This document shows positions 29,107-38,923 of a stretch of 64,000 nucleotides of DNA, piece by piece; positions within the stretch are counted from its first letter, which is position 1; the number at the start of each line of letters is the position of its first letter. The notes beneath the pieces were generated by a model. The model had not been told where the DNA came from, searched no databases, and was given only the letters and a program-made list of their open reading frames with translations. Source of the stretch: SIAJ01 sp963773845. Lineage in GTDB: Bacteria > Planctomycetota > Planctomycetia > Gemmatales > Gemmataceae. The stretch covers positions 372,001 to 436,000 of the forward strand of contig CAVZCU010000011.1 in assembly GCA_963773845.1 (NCBI GenBank), written 5' to 3'. A program made the translations under genes and the position numbers.

Positions 29107-30906
29107 TCACACGTCGAATCCGAGCAGGCGCAAGAGGACAAGCCCATTTCCCCGCGGAACCACTCCAGGCCGCAACCGATAATCGAAAACGACCTGGCCC
29201 TCTTTCAATTGATCCTCGAAATGCACATTCATCGCTTTCGACCCGAGTCGATCGACGATTTCAGCTAAGGCGAGATCATGCGTCGAAACCATGCCGATCC
29301 CACCGCGATCCAGTAATGCCAAAATCACAGCCTCGGCGCCGATCCGCCGGTCATGCGAGTTGGTGCCGCGGAGGATTTCGTCGAGCAGGAACAGGATCGG
29401 CCGGCCATCCTTCGGCAGATCGCGTATGGCCTGCAACCTGCGAATCTCCGCATAGAACGCGGATACGCCCTCGTGCAGCGAATCCCCCTGGCGCATGGCG
29501 GTCGCAACGACCAGCGGCGAAACTCGCATCCGCGAAGCGCATACCGGGCTGCCGGCAAGCGCCAGGATCACATTCAGGCCGACTGCTCGCATCAGCGTGC
29601 TCTTGCCCGACATGTTCGAGCCGCTCACCAGCAGGAGGGCCGGTTCGGAGCCGAGGCGCACGTCGTTCGCGATTCGCCGACTCGCCGGCAGGAGCGGATG
29701 GGCGAGATCGGCGGCGTCCAAACTCGGTGGTTGAGTGATAACGTCCGGGAATGTGTATTCGCGATGCTCATAAGCGAATGCCGAGAATGAGCAAATCGCC
29801 TCGAATTCGCCGACCGCGTTCAGCCAGGCTCGCACGCGCCGGCCGTCGCGCAATCGCCAGCGCTCGATGGCATAGACGAAGTGCATTGGCAGCATGAAGA
29901 CAATCGCAAAGGGAAGCACGAACTGGTTGCGGATTACGGTGTCCCAGTTATCCAGCAGCTTGGCCAGCCGGGCAACGCGCCGCGACGGCAGTTCGCCATC
30001 CGCCGTGAGCCGGCCGTGGATTGCTTGCAAGAGTGGACTGTTGAAGTGCTGTTGTTCGACGAGTTGCAGGATGGGCAGGAACGCGTCTAACTCGGCAAGC
30101 ATGGTTCGCGCATCGCGAGTCAATTCGCGTATCCGCCCCCACTGCCGGGCGATGAACACCATCTCGATGATGACCACCAGAAGAAGTGGCGACGGCCCCA
30201 CGCCCAAAGCAATCCATGCGGCGAGGCCCGCGAAGCCGAGAAATCCCAAGATATGCGCGACAATAGGCCCGACTCGGCCGGTCAGGACGGGTGGCATCTC
30301 CGGCCACGAGAGCAATGCTCGGGACTTGAGTTCCGGCCGCTCGAAGTCGCCGAGAATGCCGACCGCTTCGCGCACGTCGATCTTCGACCGCAGTTCGGCG
30401 ACGGCAGTTTGCCGGTCGCGGATCGCATCGAGTTCAGCGGGTGTCTGCAACCAGGCAGCGAGCGTATCCTGCCCAACTGGCGTGTGGGCATCGCATAAGT
30501 ATTGAAACAAAGAGCCCCGGCCGAATAAGTCGAGATCGCTCGAATTCGGGTGTGCGGGGTCGGCATAGCGTTCGCCGGCCGGACCGTGGCCAATCCACTG
30601 GTCCTGGAGTCGATCGAGGCACCGTGCGAAATAGCGAGCCGCCCGCCGGGCTCGGGCACGGGCCCGCACCACCCGTCGGTGCCAGGCGATCGCCCCGAGA
30701 AAGGCGGCGGTCGGGAGGCTGAGCCAGACAAATAGAAAATAGTTAGCCGGCAAAACAATTAGCAGTACGACGATGAGCAGAAACAGAACGATGCGCAGCC
30801 AGCCGGCAGTCCGCTCGCGTTCCTCGAGACGAAGGGCGGCGGCCGCATGCCTGGAACGCCGGCGTTCATATTCGAGGGTCGGAGCGGAGTCGGGAATGGG
30901 GGGCCC
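29107..30906 (-). CDS. Membrane-anchored MutS-like ATPase
   Basis: About 600 residues. The C-terminal 190 residues are a MutS-type ATPase: GSNMSGKSTLMRAVG (Walker A), ILFLLDEILRGTNSHDR (Walker B and MutS signature) and VSTHDLALAEI. In front lie a helical clamp-like region and two hydrophobic pairs, near the N-terminus (GWLRIVLFLLIVVLLIVL, then YFLFVWLSLPTAAFLGAI) and in the middle (ILGFLGFAGLAAWIALG). Canonical MutS mismatch recognition domain is absent. The role is unknown. The start is uncertain: the frame is open to 31176, but that extension is antisense to the M48 gene and has no ATG, GTG or TTG between 30900 and 31020, so the 5' end given is the first plausible protein-like codon. Confidence 0.8.
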   Translation of the reverse strand, partial: GPPIPDSAPTLEYERRRSRHAAAALRLEERERTAGWLRIVLFLLIVVLLIVLPANYFLFVWLSLPTAAFLGAIAWHRRVVRARARARRAARYFARCLDRLQDQWIGHGPAGERYADPAHPNSSDLDLFGRGSLFQYLCDAHTPVGQDTLAAWLQTPAELDAIRDRQTAVAELRSKIDVREAVGILGDFERPELKSRALLSWPEMPPVLTGRVGPIVAHILGFLGFAGLAAWIALGVGPSPLLLVVIIEMVFIARQWGRIRELTRDARTMLAELDAFLPILQLVEQQHFNSPLLQAIHGRLTADGELPSRRVARLAKLLDNWDTVIRNQFVLPFAIVFMLPMHFVYAIERWRLRDGRRVRAWLNAVGEFEAICSFSAFAYEHREYTFPDVITQPPSLDAADLAHPLLPASRRIANDVRLGSEPALLLVSGSNMSGKSTLMRAVGLNVILALAGSPVCASRMRVSPLVVATAMRQGDSLHEGVSAFYAEIRRLQAIRDLPKDGRPILFLLDEILRGTNSHDRRIGAEAVILALLDRGGIGMVSTHDLALAEIVDRLGSKAMNVHFEDQLKEGQVVFDYRLRPGVVPRGNGLVLLRLLGFDV

Positions 30907-31022
30907 TTTCTGACCTTGTTGCCTGCAGGGGAACGTCTTACGACCAATCGGCGGTTCTGTCCGGACCGCCGCGACGCGCCCGACAACGTATGATGAATTA
31001 GGACCGATTGGGAAGAGGTGGT

Positions 31023-32539
31023 ATGTCGCTCCTGTTGTTGCTTTTATTGACGTTGGCGTGTTTGCCCATCGACTGGCAGCCGCCGATGTTCGGCCTGGGC
31101 CCGAAAGGAAGCGCTGCGTTGACCGGCGGCATCGTGGCCGCGCTGCTCGCGGTTGCCCGGTTATTTGCGTCGGCAACGATTCATCGGCTGACCCGCAATC
31201 CCGAGGACCGCGAAGCCGTCAGCCGCGCCATGGGCTTCGACGTCTCATTTTCTTCTTTCTCAATCTGGGAGGCTTCGCGGTCGCGCTGCTCTGCTGCGGC
31301 TGGGGTTGGACTGTCCACGAGACGCTGACCATCCACGGCCGCTACATGCCCGGCGCCGAGTTAGTTGTGCTTGCCCCGTACCTGATCACGCTGATCGGCT
31401 CGTGGGCGATCTTCTACGACGCGGAGCGATTGTTGCATCTGACGAGTTCAAACGTGGCAATTCACGGTGAATTCTGGTCGCGAGGCGGCTACGTTTTATT
31501 TCTGCTCCGGCATCATGTGCTCATGGTGTTCACGCCCGTGCTGCTCATGGTCTTTCAACTCGGGATATTGCGAGTTTATCCGAATCTGCTCGAAACCCCG
31601 TACGCCAAGATTGCCGCATTCGTCTGCCTGTTCTTCTTCATTTTGATGATCCCGTCTCTGGTTCCGCTCGTACTCGGCCTGCGGCCCATGCCGCGGGGAC
31701 GGCTTCGCGATCAACTGGAAGTCGCGGCGAAACGACTCGGCGTGCGGTATCGCAATCTGTACATCTGGGACACGCGCGGCAACATCGCGACTGCGATGGT
31801 CACCGGGCTCGTGCCGCGTTTTCGGCAAATCGTCTTTACCGATTTATTGCTGGCCACGCTAAACGAGGATGAAGTCGAAGCGGTTTTCGGCCACGAGGTC
31901 GGCCACGTTCGCCACGGGCACCTGCTCTATTATGCCGGCTTTCTGATGCTCTCGTTTTTGACGCTCGGCGCCGTTTATCGGTCGTTTGAACTGTGGGCAG
32001 GCACGGCGATGCCGAAGGACGACTACGTGCTGGTTCTGACGGTGCTCGTTACGGGATGCTACCTGTTCCTCGTTTTTGGCTTCATCTCGCGGCGCTGTGA
32101 ACGCCAGGCGGATGTATTTGGCTGTAAGGCCGTTTCCTGTGCCGACCCCGATTGCATGTCGCACGGGCCGGAGACAACCCTCGTGAATCGTGGCAAGACG
32201 TTGTGCCCGAATGGCGTGGCGACATTCGTCCGGGCCCTGGAGCGGGTGGAGGAAATCAACGGCGCCGCCCGCGGATCGGTTCGGTCCCGGCAGGGCGGAC
32301 TGTTCGCGCGACTGGGCGGATTGCTGCGCCTGGTGGGTGTTTGCCTTGCGACCTGGCAGCATTCGACGATCACCAAGCGCGTTGAGTTTTTGAAAACGCT
32401 GGCCGTGGATCCGCGGCGGGAGCGGCGATTCCAGCGTCGTGTGACGCTCTTGCGATGGGGCCTTTTGTGTGTTCTCGCGACCGGTATGCTTGTCATCGGC
32501 TACCTGAGCGACTGGCGCCGATTGCTGCAGGGAATGTAG
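31023..32539 (+). CDS. M48-family membrane metalloprotease, frameshifted near the N-terminus
   Basis: ATG 31023 follows GGAAGAGGTG. The first 70 residues (two hydrophobic stretches, MSLLLLLLLTLACLPIDWQP onward) are in one frame. From about 31240 the protein continues in another frame (LIFFFLNLGGFAVALL onward). Restored, it has several membrane segments and the zinc motif HEVGHVRHGH near residue 290. The third ligand region is RRCERQADVFG. This is the HtpX/Ste24-like membrane protease plan: it would cut membrane or misfolded proteins. It is divergent from the MutS-like gene. A missing base in GGCTTCGACGTCTCATTTTC explains the shift. Confidence 0.9.
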
Positions 32540-32636
32540 GTGACGAGCCTGAAACGTCGCCTTCCGACCCCGGTCGCGAACAAATGCATTTTTCCGCCCT
32601 CTATACTGGAACAGTCTGCTTATTTCGAGGATTCTC

Positions 32637-33746
32637 ATGCCGCGGCGGGTTGTGCTGGCGATGTCCGGAGGTGTCGACAGTTCGGCTTCGGCCGTCCTGC
32701 TCAAGGAACAGGGCTACGAGGTGATCGGCCTGTTCATGCGGACTGGCGCGCATAGCGATGAACGCGATAGTCGCCGCGACAACAAGAAGGGATGCTGCTC
32801 CGCCATCGACGCGGGCGACGCCCGACGCGTGGCCGACCGACTGGATATTCCGTTTTACGCGCTCGATTTCGAGAGCGAGTTCAACCACATCATCGATTAC
32901 TTTGCCGACGAATATCTCAAGGGTCGAACGCCGAATCCGTGTGTGGTTTGCAACACGTGGCTGAAGTTTGGCAAGCTCTGGGACTTCGGCCAGCAACTCG
33001 ATGCCGACTTCATCGCGACCGGCCATTATGCAAACATCGTCGCCGGCCACGATGGCGAGCCGGAATTGCACAAGGCGGCCGATCCGGAAAAGGATCAGTC
33101 GTATGTGCTCTATGGCATTCGCCGGGAGATCTTGCGGCATCTATTGTTTCCTGTCGGCGGTTATCGCAAGGACGAGATTCGGTCGCTGGCACGCCAGGCG
33201 GGCCTGAGCGAAGTCGCCGGCAAGCCGGACAGCGTGGAGATTTGCTTCGTCCCCGATGGCGATCACGCGAAGCTGATTCGCAAGCGACGCCCCGCGTTGG
33301 CGACTGCGGGCATTGTGGTTGATGCCGCCGGCAACGCGCTCGGCGAGCACGATGGCTATGAGCGCTTCACGATCGGCCAGCGCAAGGGACTCGGCATCGC
33401 GACGGATCGCAAGCGCTATGTGCTCGACATCGTGCCGGAGACGCGAACGGTCGTGCTCGGCGATCGGGACGACTTGCTGGCCGGGGGGTTAGTCGCAAGC
33501 GGTGTCAACTGGCTGATCGATATTCCGAATGGACCGGTGCGCTGCACGGCGAAGATCCGGTATCGCAATGCGGGTAGTCCAGCGGCAGTTGTGGCAACAG
33601 AAAGTGGCGGCGCACGTGTCGAATTCGACGAGCCGCAAACCGCAGTGACGCCAGGCCAGGCGGTGGTCTTTTATGCCAGAACGCGCGTTTTGGGAGGTGG
33701 CTGGATCGAGAAGGCGAGCGGAGCGGCGTCAGCCGCCCGATGTTGA
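32637..33746 (+). CDS. mnmA: tRNA-specific 2-thiouridylase MnmA
   Basis: 369 residues. It carries the P-loop AMSGGVDSSASAVLLKEQGY, the catalytic Cys in TPNPCVVCN near residue 105, the second Cys in EICFVPDGDH near residue 203, and the tRNA-binding middle GHYANI. It thiolates U34 of tRNA for Lys, Glu and Gln; the tRNA-Glu with UUC anticodon at 7823 is a natural substrate. The last codons (GAASAARC) lie in the left arm of the palindrome at 33713, so the usual C-terminus may have been replaced. No partner sulfur-transfer gene is adjacent. Confidence 0.95.
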   Translation: MPRRVVLAMSGGVDSSASAVLLKEQGYEVIGLFMRTGAHSDERDSRRDNKKGCCSAIDAGDARRVADRLDIPFYALDFESEFNHIIDYFADEYLKGRTPNPCVVCNTWLKFGKLWDFGQQLDADFIATGHYANIVAGHDGEPELHKAADPEKDQSYVLYGIRREILRHLLFPVGGYRKDEIRSLARQAGLSEVAGKPDSVEICFVPDGDHAKLIRKRRPALATAGIVVDAAGNALGEHDGYERFTIGQRKGLGIATDRKRYVLDIVPETRTVVLGDRDDLLAGGLVASGVNWLIDIPNGPVRCTAKIRYRNAGSPAAVVATESGGARVEFDEPQTAVTPGQAVVFYARTRVLGGGWIEKASGAASAARC

Positions 33747-33779
33747 CAGCATCGGGCGGCTCACGCCGCTCCGCTCGCC
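33713..33779. terminator. 30-bp-stem palindrome between convergent genes
   Basis: Arms 33713-33742 and 33750-33779 (GGCGAGCGGAGCGGCGTCAG start) pair with one mismatch and a 7-base loop. It covers the last codons of mnmA and ends 6 bases before the end of the membrane fusion protein gene. It lacks a U tract, so it may be a REP-like element as much as a terminator. Confidence 0.6.
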
Positions 33780-33785
33780 CGACGC

Positions 33786-34848
33786 TTATTCGAGGGTAAT
33801 CCGCACCTTTTGGCCGTACTTCGGGCCAACTTCTCCGGGGGCAAGGTCGATCGAGATCTGGCAGTCGAGCACCTTGTCGTCGCTCACGGGGAAGATGTCG
33901 AGTGGCGAACCGCCGCTTTGTCGCTTCGGCAAGAATTGATCCGAAATCTTGGTCACGTGGCCGTGCCATTTTTGTGCGGAGTCCGCTTCATCCTCGATCG
34001 TCGCCGACTTGCCCATCGTGACGCGACGAGCGAATTCCTGAGTCACCTCGGCGCGAACGATCTTCGGGCTCTCCTTGAGGAACCAGAAGGCCGGCTGCCG
34101 CGAGATCTGTGAAAAAGTTTCGCCATCCGATACGAACGAGCGAAGGATGCGTCCGTCGGCGGGGGCCGGACACGCGACCTGATCGCGGGCTTTCACGGCT
34201 GCTTCTTTCAAAGTTTCGAGCCGCTTGATATTCGCGTTCGCTTGGTTGACCAGATAGGTAGGCACATCCGCCTTGAGCCCATCCAACTTGATCTTCGCGG
34301 CCTCCAGATTGAGTTCTGCCGCGAGCACGGCTGCCTCGGCCGCATCCAGTTGGCTTTGACTGGCTAGCTTGACGTCGAAGAGTCTCTTCACTTCCTTGGC
34401 TTCGTTCTGCTTGGCTTCCAGTTCCTTTTGTTTGGCCCGCCAGGTTTTCTCCTGGAAGTTCGCTTCCACATTGTGCATCCGCACTCCGGCCTCAGCCTTT
34501 TGTTGCAGGGATTTGGCCTCGGCGATTCCGTCGTCGGCTTCTTGCACCTTCAGGTTCAACAACTCGATATCAAATTCCAGAAGCGGCTGGCCCTTCTTGA
34601 CCAGGGCGCTCTCTCACCAGAACTCTGGTCACCCGCGAGGGTTGTGGGAAGTTCCTCGGATAAATGGCGACGTAACGGTCCTCGGTATCGACTTCGCCGA
34701 TGCATACCAGGCGATTGTCGGCGACAAATGTCGCCCCGTCGTTATCGTTCGGTTTGTCGTTCACGCCACGCGCGGCGACGACGGCGGTCAGGAAGACCCC
34801 GACCAGGACAAGCACTCCGCTCACGGTGAGAATGCGTGTTCGGTTCAT
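33786..34848 (-). CDS. HlyD-type membrane fusion protein of an ABC exporter, frameshifted
   Basis: Two frames belong together. The N-terminal part (34848-34570) has a membrane anchor (ILTVSGVLVLVGVFLTAVVA) and the lipoyl-like start LVCIGEVDTEDRYVAIYP. The main part (to 33786) is a long coiled coil, KSLQQKAEAGVRMHNVEANF onward, then the barrel region CPAPADGRILRSFVSDG and a C-terminal strand set. They join near 34612 (GAGAGCGCCCTGGTCAAG) as ALVKKGQPLLEFDIELLNLK, a typical HlyD hinge. Total about 354 residues. It would bridge the exporter to the outer membrane. It overlaps the ATPase gene by four bases (ATGA) in the operon. Confidence 0.9.
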
Positions 34849-35603
34849 GGTCCGGTCCTCCAGGGTTCAAAGCCGCCTCGATTTACGGGAAGTTCCGTTT
34901 CCGTCAGCCGCCCGTCATCCAGGTGATAGGAGACGTCTACATGCTCCAACAACCGATGATCGTGTGATACCACAATGATGGTAGACTCGTACTCGTGTGC
35001 AGCCTTCTGCAATTGATCGATCACCACCTGCCCGCTTCCCCAGTCCAAAGCGCTCGTCGGCTCATCGGCGAAGCAGAATTTCGGCCGCTTGATCAGGGCC
35101 CGGCCGATCGCGACGCGCTGCTTTTCGCCGCCCGATAACTGAGCCGGCTTCTTGTTTTCTTTGCCCTTCAGTCCCAGCAGCGCGAGCATTTCGTCCGCTC
35201 GCCGTCGCGCTTCGCGTCCGCCCAGGCCATCGCCCCACCGCAAGACAATCTCCAATTGCTGGCGGGCAGTCAAGGCCGGGAACAGGTTGTATCCCTGGAA
35301 GATAAAGCCGCAATTCCGCAGGCGGAACTGTTCCCGATCGCGCGGGCTCAATCGCCAGACATCGGTCCAGGAACCATTCTCGCGGGCCAACACCTGTCCC
35401 CGATCCGGCGCCAGCAAGCCGGATAAGATGGCGAGGAGCGTCGACTTCCCGGATCCACTCGGGCCCATCAAGAGAGTGATCTGACCGGGAAACAACTCGA
35501 ACGTCACATCGTCAACGACATTGCGGCTGCGTCCCCCGTCGCTGAATGAGCGAAACAGGGAGACGCCCCGCAAGGCCGGTTGTTCGTCAAGGGAAGCGGA
35601 CAA
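34845..35603 (-). CDS. ABC transporter ATP-binding protein (LolD/MacB/DevA type)
   Basis: 252 residues with Walker A LLMGPSGSGKSTLLAILSG, the Q loop in NCGFIFQGYNL, the signature LSGGEKQRVAIGRAL, Walker B FCFADEPTSALDW and the H loop IIVVSHDHRLLEH. Its ATG at 35603 lies 77 bases after the permease gene, and its stop overlaps the start of the fusion protein gene by four bases. It would power export or envelope remodelling with the permease at 35681-36856. Confidence 0.95.
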   Translation of the reverse strand: MSASLDEQPALRGVSLFRSFSDGGRSRNVVDDVTFELFPGQITLLMGPSGSGKSTLLAILSGLLAPDRGQVLARENGSWTDVWRLSPRDREQFRLRNCGFIFQGYNLFPALTARQQLEIVLRWGDGLGGREARRRADEMLALLGLKGKENKKPAQLSGGEKQRVAIGRALIKRPKFCFADEPTSALDWGSGQVVIDQLQKAAHEYESTIIVVSHDHRLLEHVDVSYHLDDGRLTETELPVNRGGFEPWRTGP

Positions 35604-35680
35604 TCGTAACCCTCAGTCTCCAGTTCCCGGTCCCCAGTCGCCAGTCTTTTGACTCGCGACTGGGACCGATGACCGCGGAC

Positions 35681-36856
35681 TCACCTAAGCAGGTTCATTG
35701 GCTCAATCTTTCGGACCGATCGCAAGGCCACCAGGCCGGCCAGCATCGACATTACCATAGTCACCGCGCCGGCAAGACCTAGTAGGGACCAGGGCAGCGG
35801 GATTAATACGTGGGCGAGTTTCCCCAGTTCCGCGAGGAGATGAACAGTCGGGTAGGCAACCAGTACGCCAAACAAGCCGACCCAAAAGGACTGAATCAAA
35901 ACCGTCATCGTCACTTTCCGTCGCGGAATGCCCATGGCCAGCAAGATGGCGTACTCCTTGGCGGACGCCGTCGTGGCCGCGTAAAGCGTTTGACTCGTCA
36001 CGACCGCTCCGACCAGCAAACCCAGCAGGGCGGTATAACCCAGCGCGATGCCCGCCTTGGTCTTGATGAGCCAGTGCAACCGCGATCGCGTGGAGAAGTC
36101 GCCGGCCGTCATGACGGTCATATCACGGCGATTGTGATACTTCTCGTTCAGGTCGTTCGCCAAGGACTTGGCGTTCTCGGTGCGCAAGCGCTTGTCGTCG
36201 CCTCCCTTGCAGCGGATCAGGTAATAGGTCGCCGTGTCGCGGGGGGTCATATTGCGCAAGATGTATCGGGCTGTATCGCGATTGCAGAAAACATAGGGGC
36301 CGGCGAGGCTCTTGAGCCCCTTGGTCAATCCAACGATGCGCACTCGAATCTTGTTGATCTCGGCGTAATCGCCCTCGCCTCGGATGCCGAGTGCATCCAG
36401 TTCCGACCGGTCGACGACAATGGAATTCGGCTCCGTGAGTGCTGCCCGCATCTCGGGGGTCAGTTCCGTGATCGAACCGAGGTTCCCGTCGTCGAGGTTC
36501 GAACCGATGATAACGCACAGCGACGAACCGCCATCCGGCTTGATCCACGAGGCAAACGCCTGGTAGTACGTCTCATATTGCTCGACCCGTGGGTCGCCGG
36601 CAAATCGGGAGACGCGCGTCAGCGGGATCGGTCGACCCAGGTCGACGCTCTGCGCATTCTCCGAACAGATCCAGACGTCCGCACTCGTATTGTCCACGGG
36701 AATGCTGGTGATCTTGAACAGGCCGAGCAGCAGACCACACTGAAGCGCGATCAAGACGGCGGAAAAGCAAACGGCCCCGATCCCTGGAAGGAACCGCGGT
36801 CGCTCGTGCCACAATGTCGACAGCGAATAATTCATCGTTTCACGTACGAGTTTCAA
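35681..36856 (-). CDS. FtsX-like ABC permease (DevC/MacB-type)
   Basis: 391 residues. The topology is one N-terminal membrane segment (IGAVCFSAVLIALQCGLLLG), a large periplasmic domain of about 220 residues, then three C-terminal segments (ALGYTALLGLLVGAVVTSQT and two later, ending VTMVMSMLAGLVALRSVRKI). This is the FtsX/DevC pattern. With the adjacent ATPase and HlyD-type protein it makes a DevBCA-like exporter. The cargo cannot be read. The gene lies 18 bases after asnB, so all four are probably one operon. Confidence 0.92.
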   Translation of the reverse strand: MKLVRETMNYSLSTLWHERPRFLPGIGAVCFSAVLIALQCGLLLGLFKITSIPVDNTSADVWICSENAQSVDLGRPIPLTRVSRFAGDPRVEQYETYYQAFASWIKPDGGSSLCVIIGSNLDDGNLGSITELTPEMRAALTEPNSIVVDRSELDALGIRGEGDYAEINKIRVRIVGLTKGLKSLAGPYVFCNRDTARYILRNMTPRDTATYYLIRCKGGDDKRLRTENAKSLANDLNEKYHNRRDMTVMTAGDFSTRSRLHWLIKTKAGIALGYTALLGLLVGAVVTSQTLYAATTASAKEYAILLAMGIPRRKVTMTVLIQSFWVGLFGVLVAYPTVHLLAELGKLAHVLIPLPWSLLGLAGAVTMVMSMLAGLVALRSVRKIEPMNLLR

Positions 36857-36874
36857 GTTTCAAGTTCGGAACCG

Positions 36875-38899
36875 CTAGCCGGCCGCAGCCATTGACTGCG
36901 ATCCCAAACTTGGAACTTGGAACTTGGAACTTGGAACTTTGCTCTCCAGGTCCGCCAAGTCACCACTGACAAACAGATGATGCCACAACTGGGTCGCCGT
37001 CACTGCCGCCAATCCCATCTCGATGCTCGTTTTCGCCAGCGATCGCCGCATGTTGGGAATCGCCTCGCGATATTTCTTCACCGCCTCCGCATCGAAATAG
37101 CCGGTCTTCCGCAACGATTCCGGGCTCAACACCTGGTCGATCCATGCGGGCCGGTCGGGGCCAATCAGGTGGAAGCTATCGAGCGGCGCCCGGAACATCT
37201 TCTTCGGCCGGCGGGCGATCTCGCGAGGCACCCACTTTTCCGCCATCCTTCGGAGGATGTACTTCTCGGTGAGCCGTCGCAACTTCCACCGCGGATGCAA
37301 CTGATTCGTGTAGGCGACCAGGTCCTCGTCCAGGAACGGCGGCCGCAACTCGACCGATTGCCACATCGCCACCCGATCGCCCTTCGAGGCCAGCAAGTGT
37401 CCGGCCAACATGATCCGGGCTCCCAGCATGATGCTCCGGTGGAACGGATGCCAGCGAAGCAACTTGTCCCGATTCAATCCCAACTCGCTATAAGGCGACC
37501 GCTGAAGCAACTCGCGCTTCAAGTCCTCGTTGTAAAACCGCAACTTGGACAGGCTCATGATCCCATAGAGATCGAGCCAACCATTGTGCCCGCCGACGTA
37601 GTCTTGCGCCTCGCGCAGTAAGTTCATCGAGAACCGCGGCGAGCCGCTCAACTTCAGCGCCGCCGCCCGCAACCAATTGCCCAGCCGCACTCCGGGCAAT
37701 ACCTCCAAGGCATTCATCACCCGGTGAATCTTGAACCACGGATAGCCGGCCAGGAACTCATCCGACCCCTCGCCCGTCAGAGCCACTTTATACCCATGTT
37801 CTCGCACCGACCGCGCCAATCGCAAGAGTGCCGCGGCCGCCGTATCGACCACGGGAAACTCCGCCGCCTCGATCAGGTCCGGAAACGTTTCGCGAACCTC
37901 CGCGTGGTCGTACTCCGCGACGATGTTCTTCGTGCCAACGTGTCGAGCGACCAAAGCCGCCTCGCTCGACTCATCAAATCCCTTCGAGCGAACGGCAACC
38001 GTAAACGTCGGAATCGGCCGCCCCAGCACTTTGCTGGCAATCGCGACCACGACCGATGAATCGACGCCGCCCGACAAATAGGCGACAACCGGCACATCGG
38101 CCCGCAACCTCCGTTCCACCGATTTGACAAAGAGCCGCTCGTATTCGCCGACCGCTTCGCGCTCGGGCGGGTTCAATTCATCGCCGCGATCCGGGAAATC
38201 GAGTTCCCAGTAAGTCCGCTCCTGGATCGCACTTTCGGGGTCGCTTGTCTCCAGCTGCACACGAAGGCAGTGACCGGGCGGAAGCAGGTTGATCCCCTGA
38301 AAACAGGTGATCGGTCCCGGCAGCGCGAAGAAGGTAAATACCTGATTGATGCCGCGAAGATCGGGCTCGGCCGGCACCATGCCGGAGGCGAACAGCGCAC
38401 GAATCTCGGAGGCGAATAGCAGGTAGTGGGTGTCCTCCCTTCGACGAACGGTCCAGTAGAGCGGGCAAATGCCAAATCGGTCGCGGGCCAGGAATACCGT
38501 CTTCTTCCGAGTGTCGTGAACGCAAAACGCAAACTGCCCTTTCAAATGATCAATAAGCGCTTCGCCGTAATCTTCCCACAGGTGCGGAATCAATTCGGTG
38601 TCGGTATGGGTGCGGAATCGATGTCCTTTCGATTCGAGCCGGGCGCGAACCTCCGGATATTCAAAGAACTCTCCGTTGAAGACGCACCAGACCGAACGAT
38701 CCTCGTTGCTAATCGGCTGTTTGCCGTCGGCCAGGCCAACGATCGACAGCCGGCGATTCGCCAATCCCAGATAGGGCAGATCCAAATAACCGTCATCATC
38801 GGGACCGCGATGAACAATGGCATCGGCCATGCGGCGCAGCGTTGCCGGCGGTGCGGCCTTCCGGCCGGCCAGGTCTATGACGCCGGCAATGCCACACAT
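36875..38899 (-). CDS. asnB: Asparagine synthetase (glutamine-hydrolysing), AsnB family
   Basis: 674 residues. The class II glutamine amidotransferase domain begins with the nucleophile Cys2 (MCGIAGVIDLAG) and has the motifs VHRGPDDDG, NRRLSIVG and VFNGEFFEY. The synthetase domain has the PP-loop VAYLSGGVDSSVVVAIASK. Length is close to family norms plus a C-terminal tail. The last 20 residues (SKVPSSKFQVPSLGSQ) are encoded by a four- to five-fold 7-bp repeat (36907-36939), so they were probably added by repeat expansion. It transfers glutamine nitrogen to aspartate or another carboxylate. Its place ahead of an exporter operon leaves open a role in making an exported compound. Confidence 0.9.
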   Translation of the reverse strand: MCGIAGVIDLAGRKAAPPATLRRMADAIVHRGPDDDGYLDLPYLGLANRRLSIVGLADGKQPISNEDRSVWCVFNGEFFEYPEVRARLESKGHRFRTHTDTELIPHLWEDYGEALIDHLKGQFAFCVHDTRKKTVFLARDRFGICPLYWTVRRREDTHYLLFASEIRALFASGMVPAEPDLRGINQVFTFFALPGPITCFQGINLLPPGHCLRVQLETSDPESAIQERTYWELDFPDRGDELNPPEREAVGEYERLFVKSVERRLRADVPVVAYLSGGVDSSVVVAIASKVLGRPIPTFTVAVRSKGFDESSEAALVARHVGTKNIVAEYDHAEVRETFPDLIEAAEFPVVDTAAAALLRLARSVREHGYKVALTGEGSDEFLAGYPWFKIHRVMNALEVLPGVRLGNWLRAAALKLSGSPRFSMNLLREAQDYVGGHNGWLDLYGIMSLSKLRFYNEDLKRELLQRSPYSELGLNRDKLLRWHPFHRSIMLGARIMLAGHLLASKGDRVAMWQSVELRPPFLDEDLVAYTNQLHPRWKLRRLTEKYILRRMAEKWVPREIARRPKKMFRAPLDSFHLIGPDRPAWIDQVLSPESLRKTGYFDAEAVKKYREAIPNMRRSLAKTSIEMGLAAVTATQLWHHLFVSGDLADLESKVPSSKFQVPSLGSQSMAAAG
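36907..36939. repeat. AACTTGG tandem repeat inside the end of asnB
   Basis: AACTTGG occurs four times in a row, followed by a partial fifth. A short related repeat (TTTCAAG) lies at about 36852-36862, in the opposite sense, at the start of the permease gene. The run encodes part of the unusual C-terminus of the synthetase. Confidence 0.8.
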
Positions 38900-38923
38900 G
38901 CCGATCCTTTGGCTACACAGTCC

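Noticed and set aside
35810..36895. 361-codon plus-strand frame
   Set aside because: Antisense to the FtsX-like permease; low-complexity, Arg- and Gln-rich shadow.
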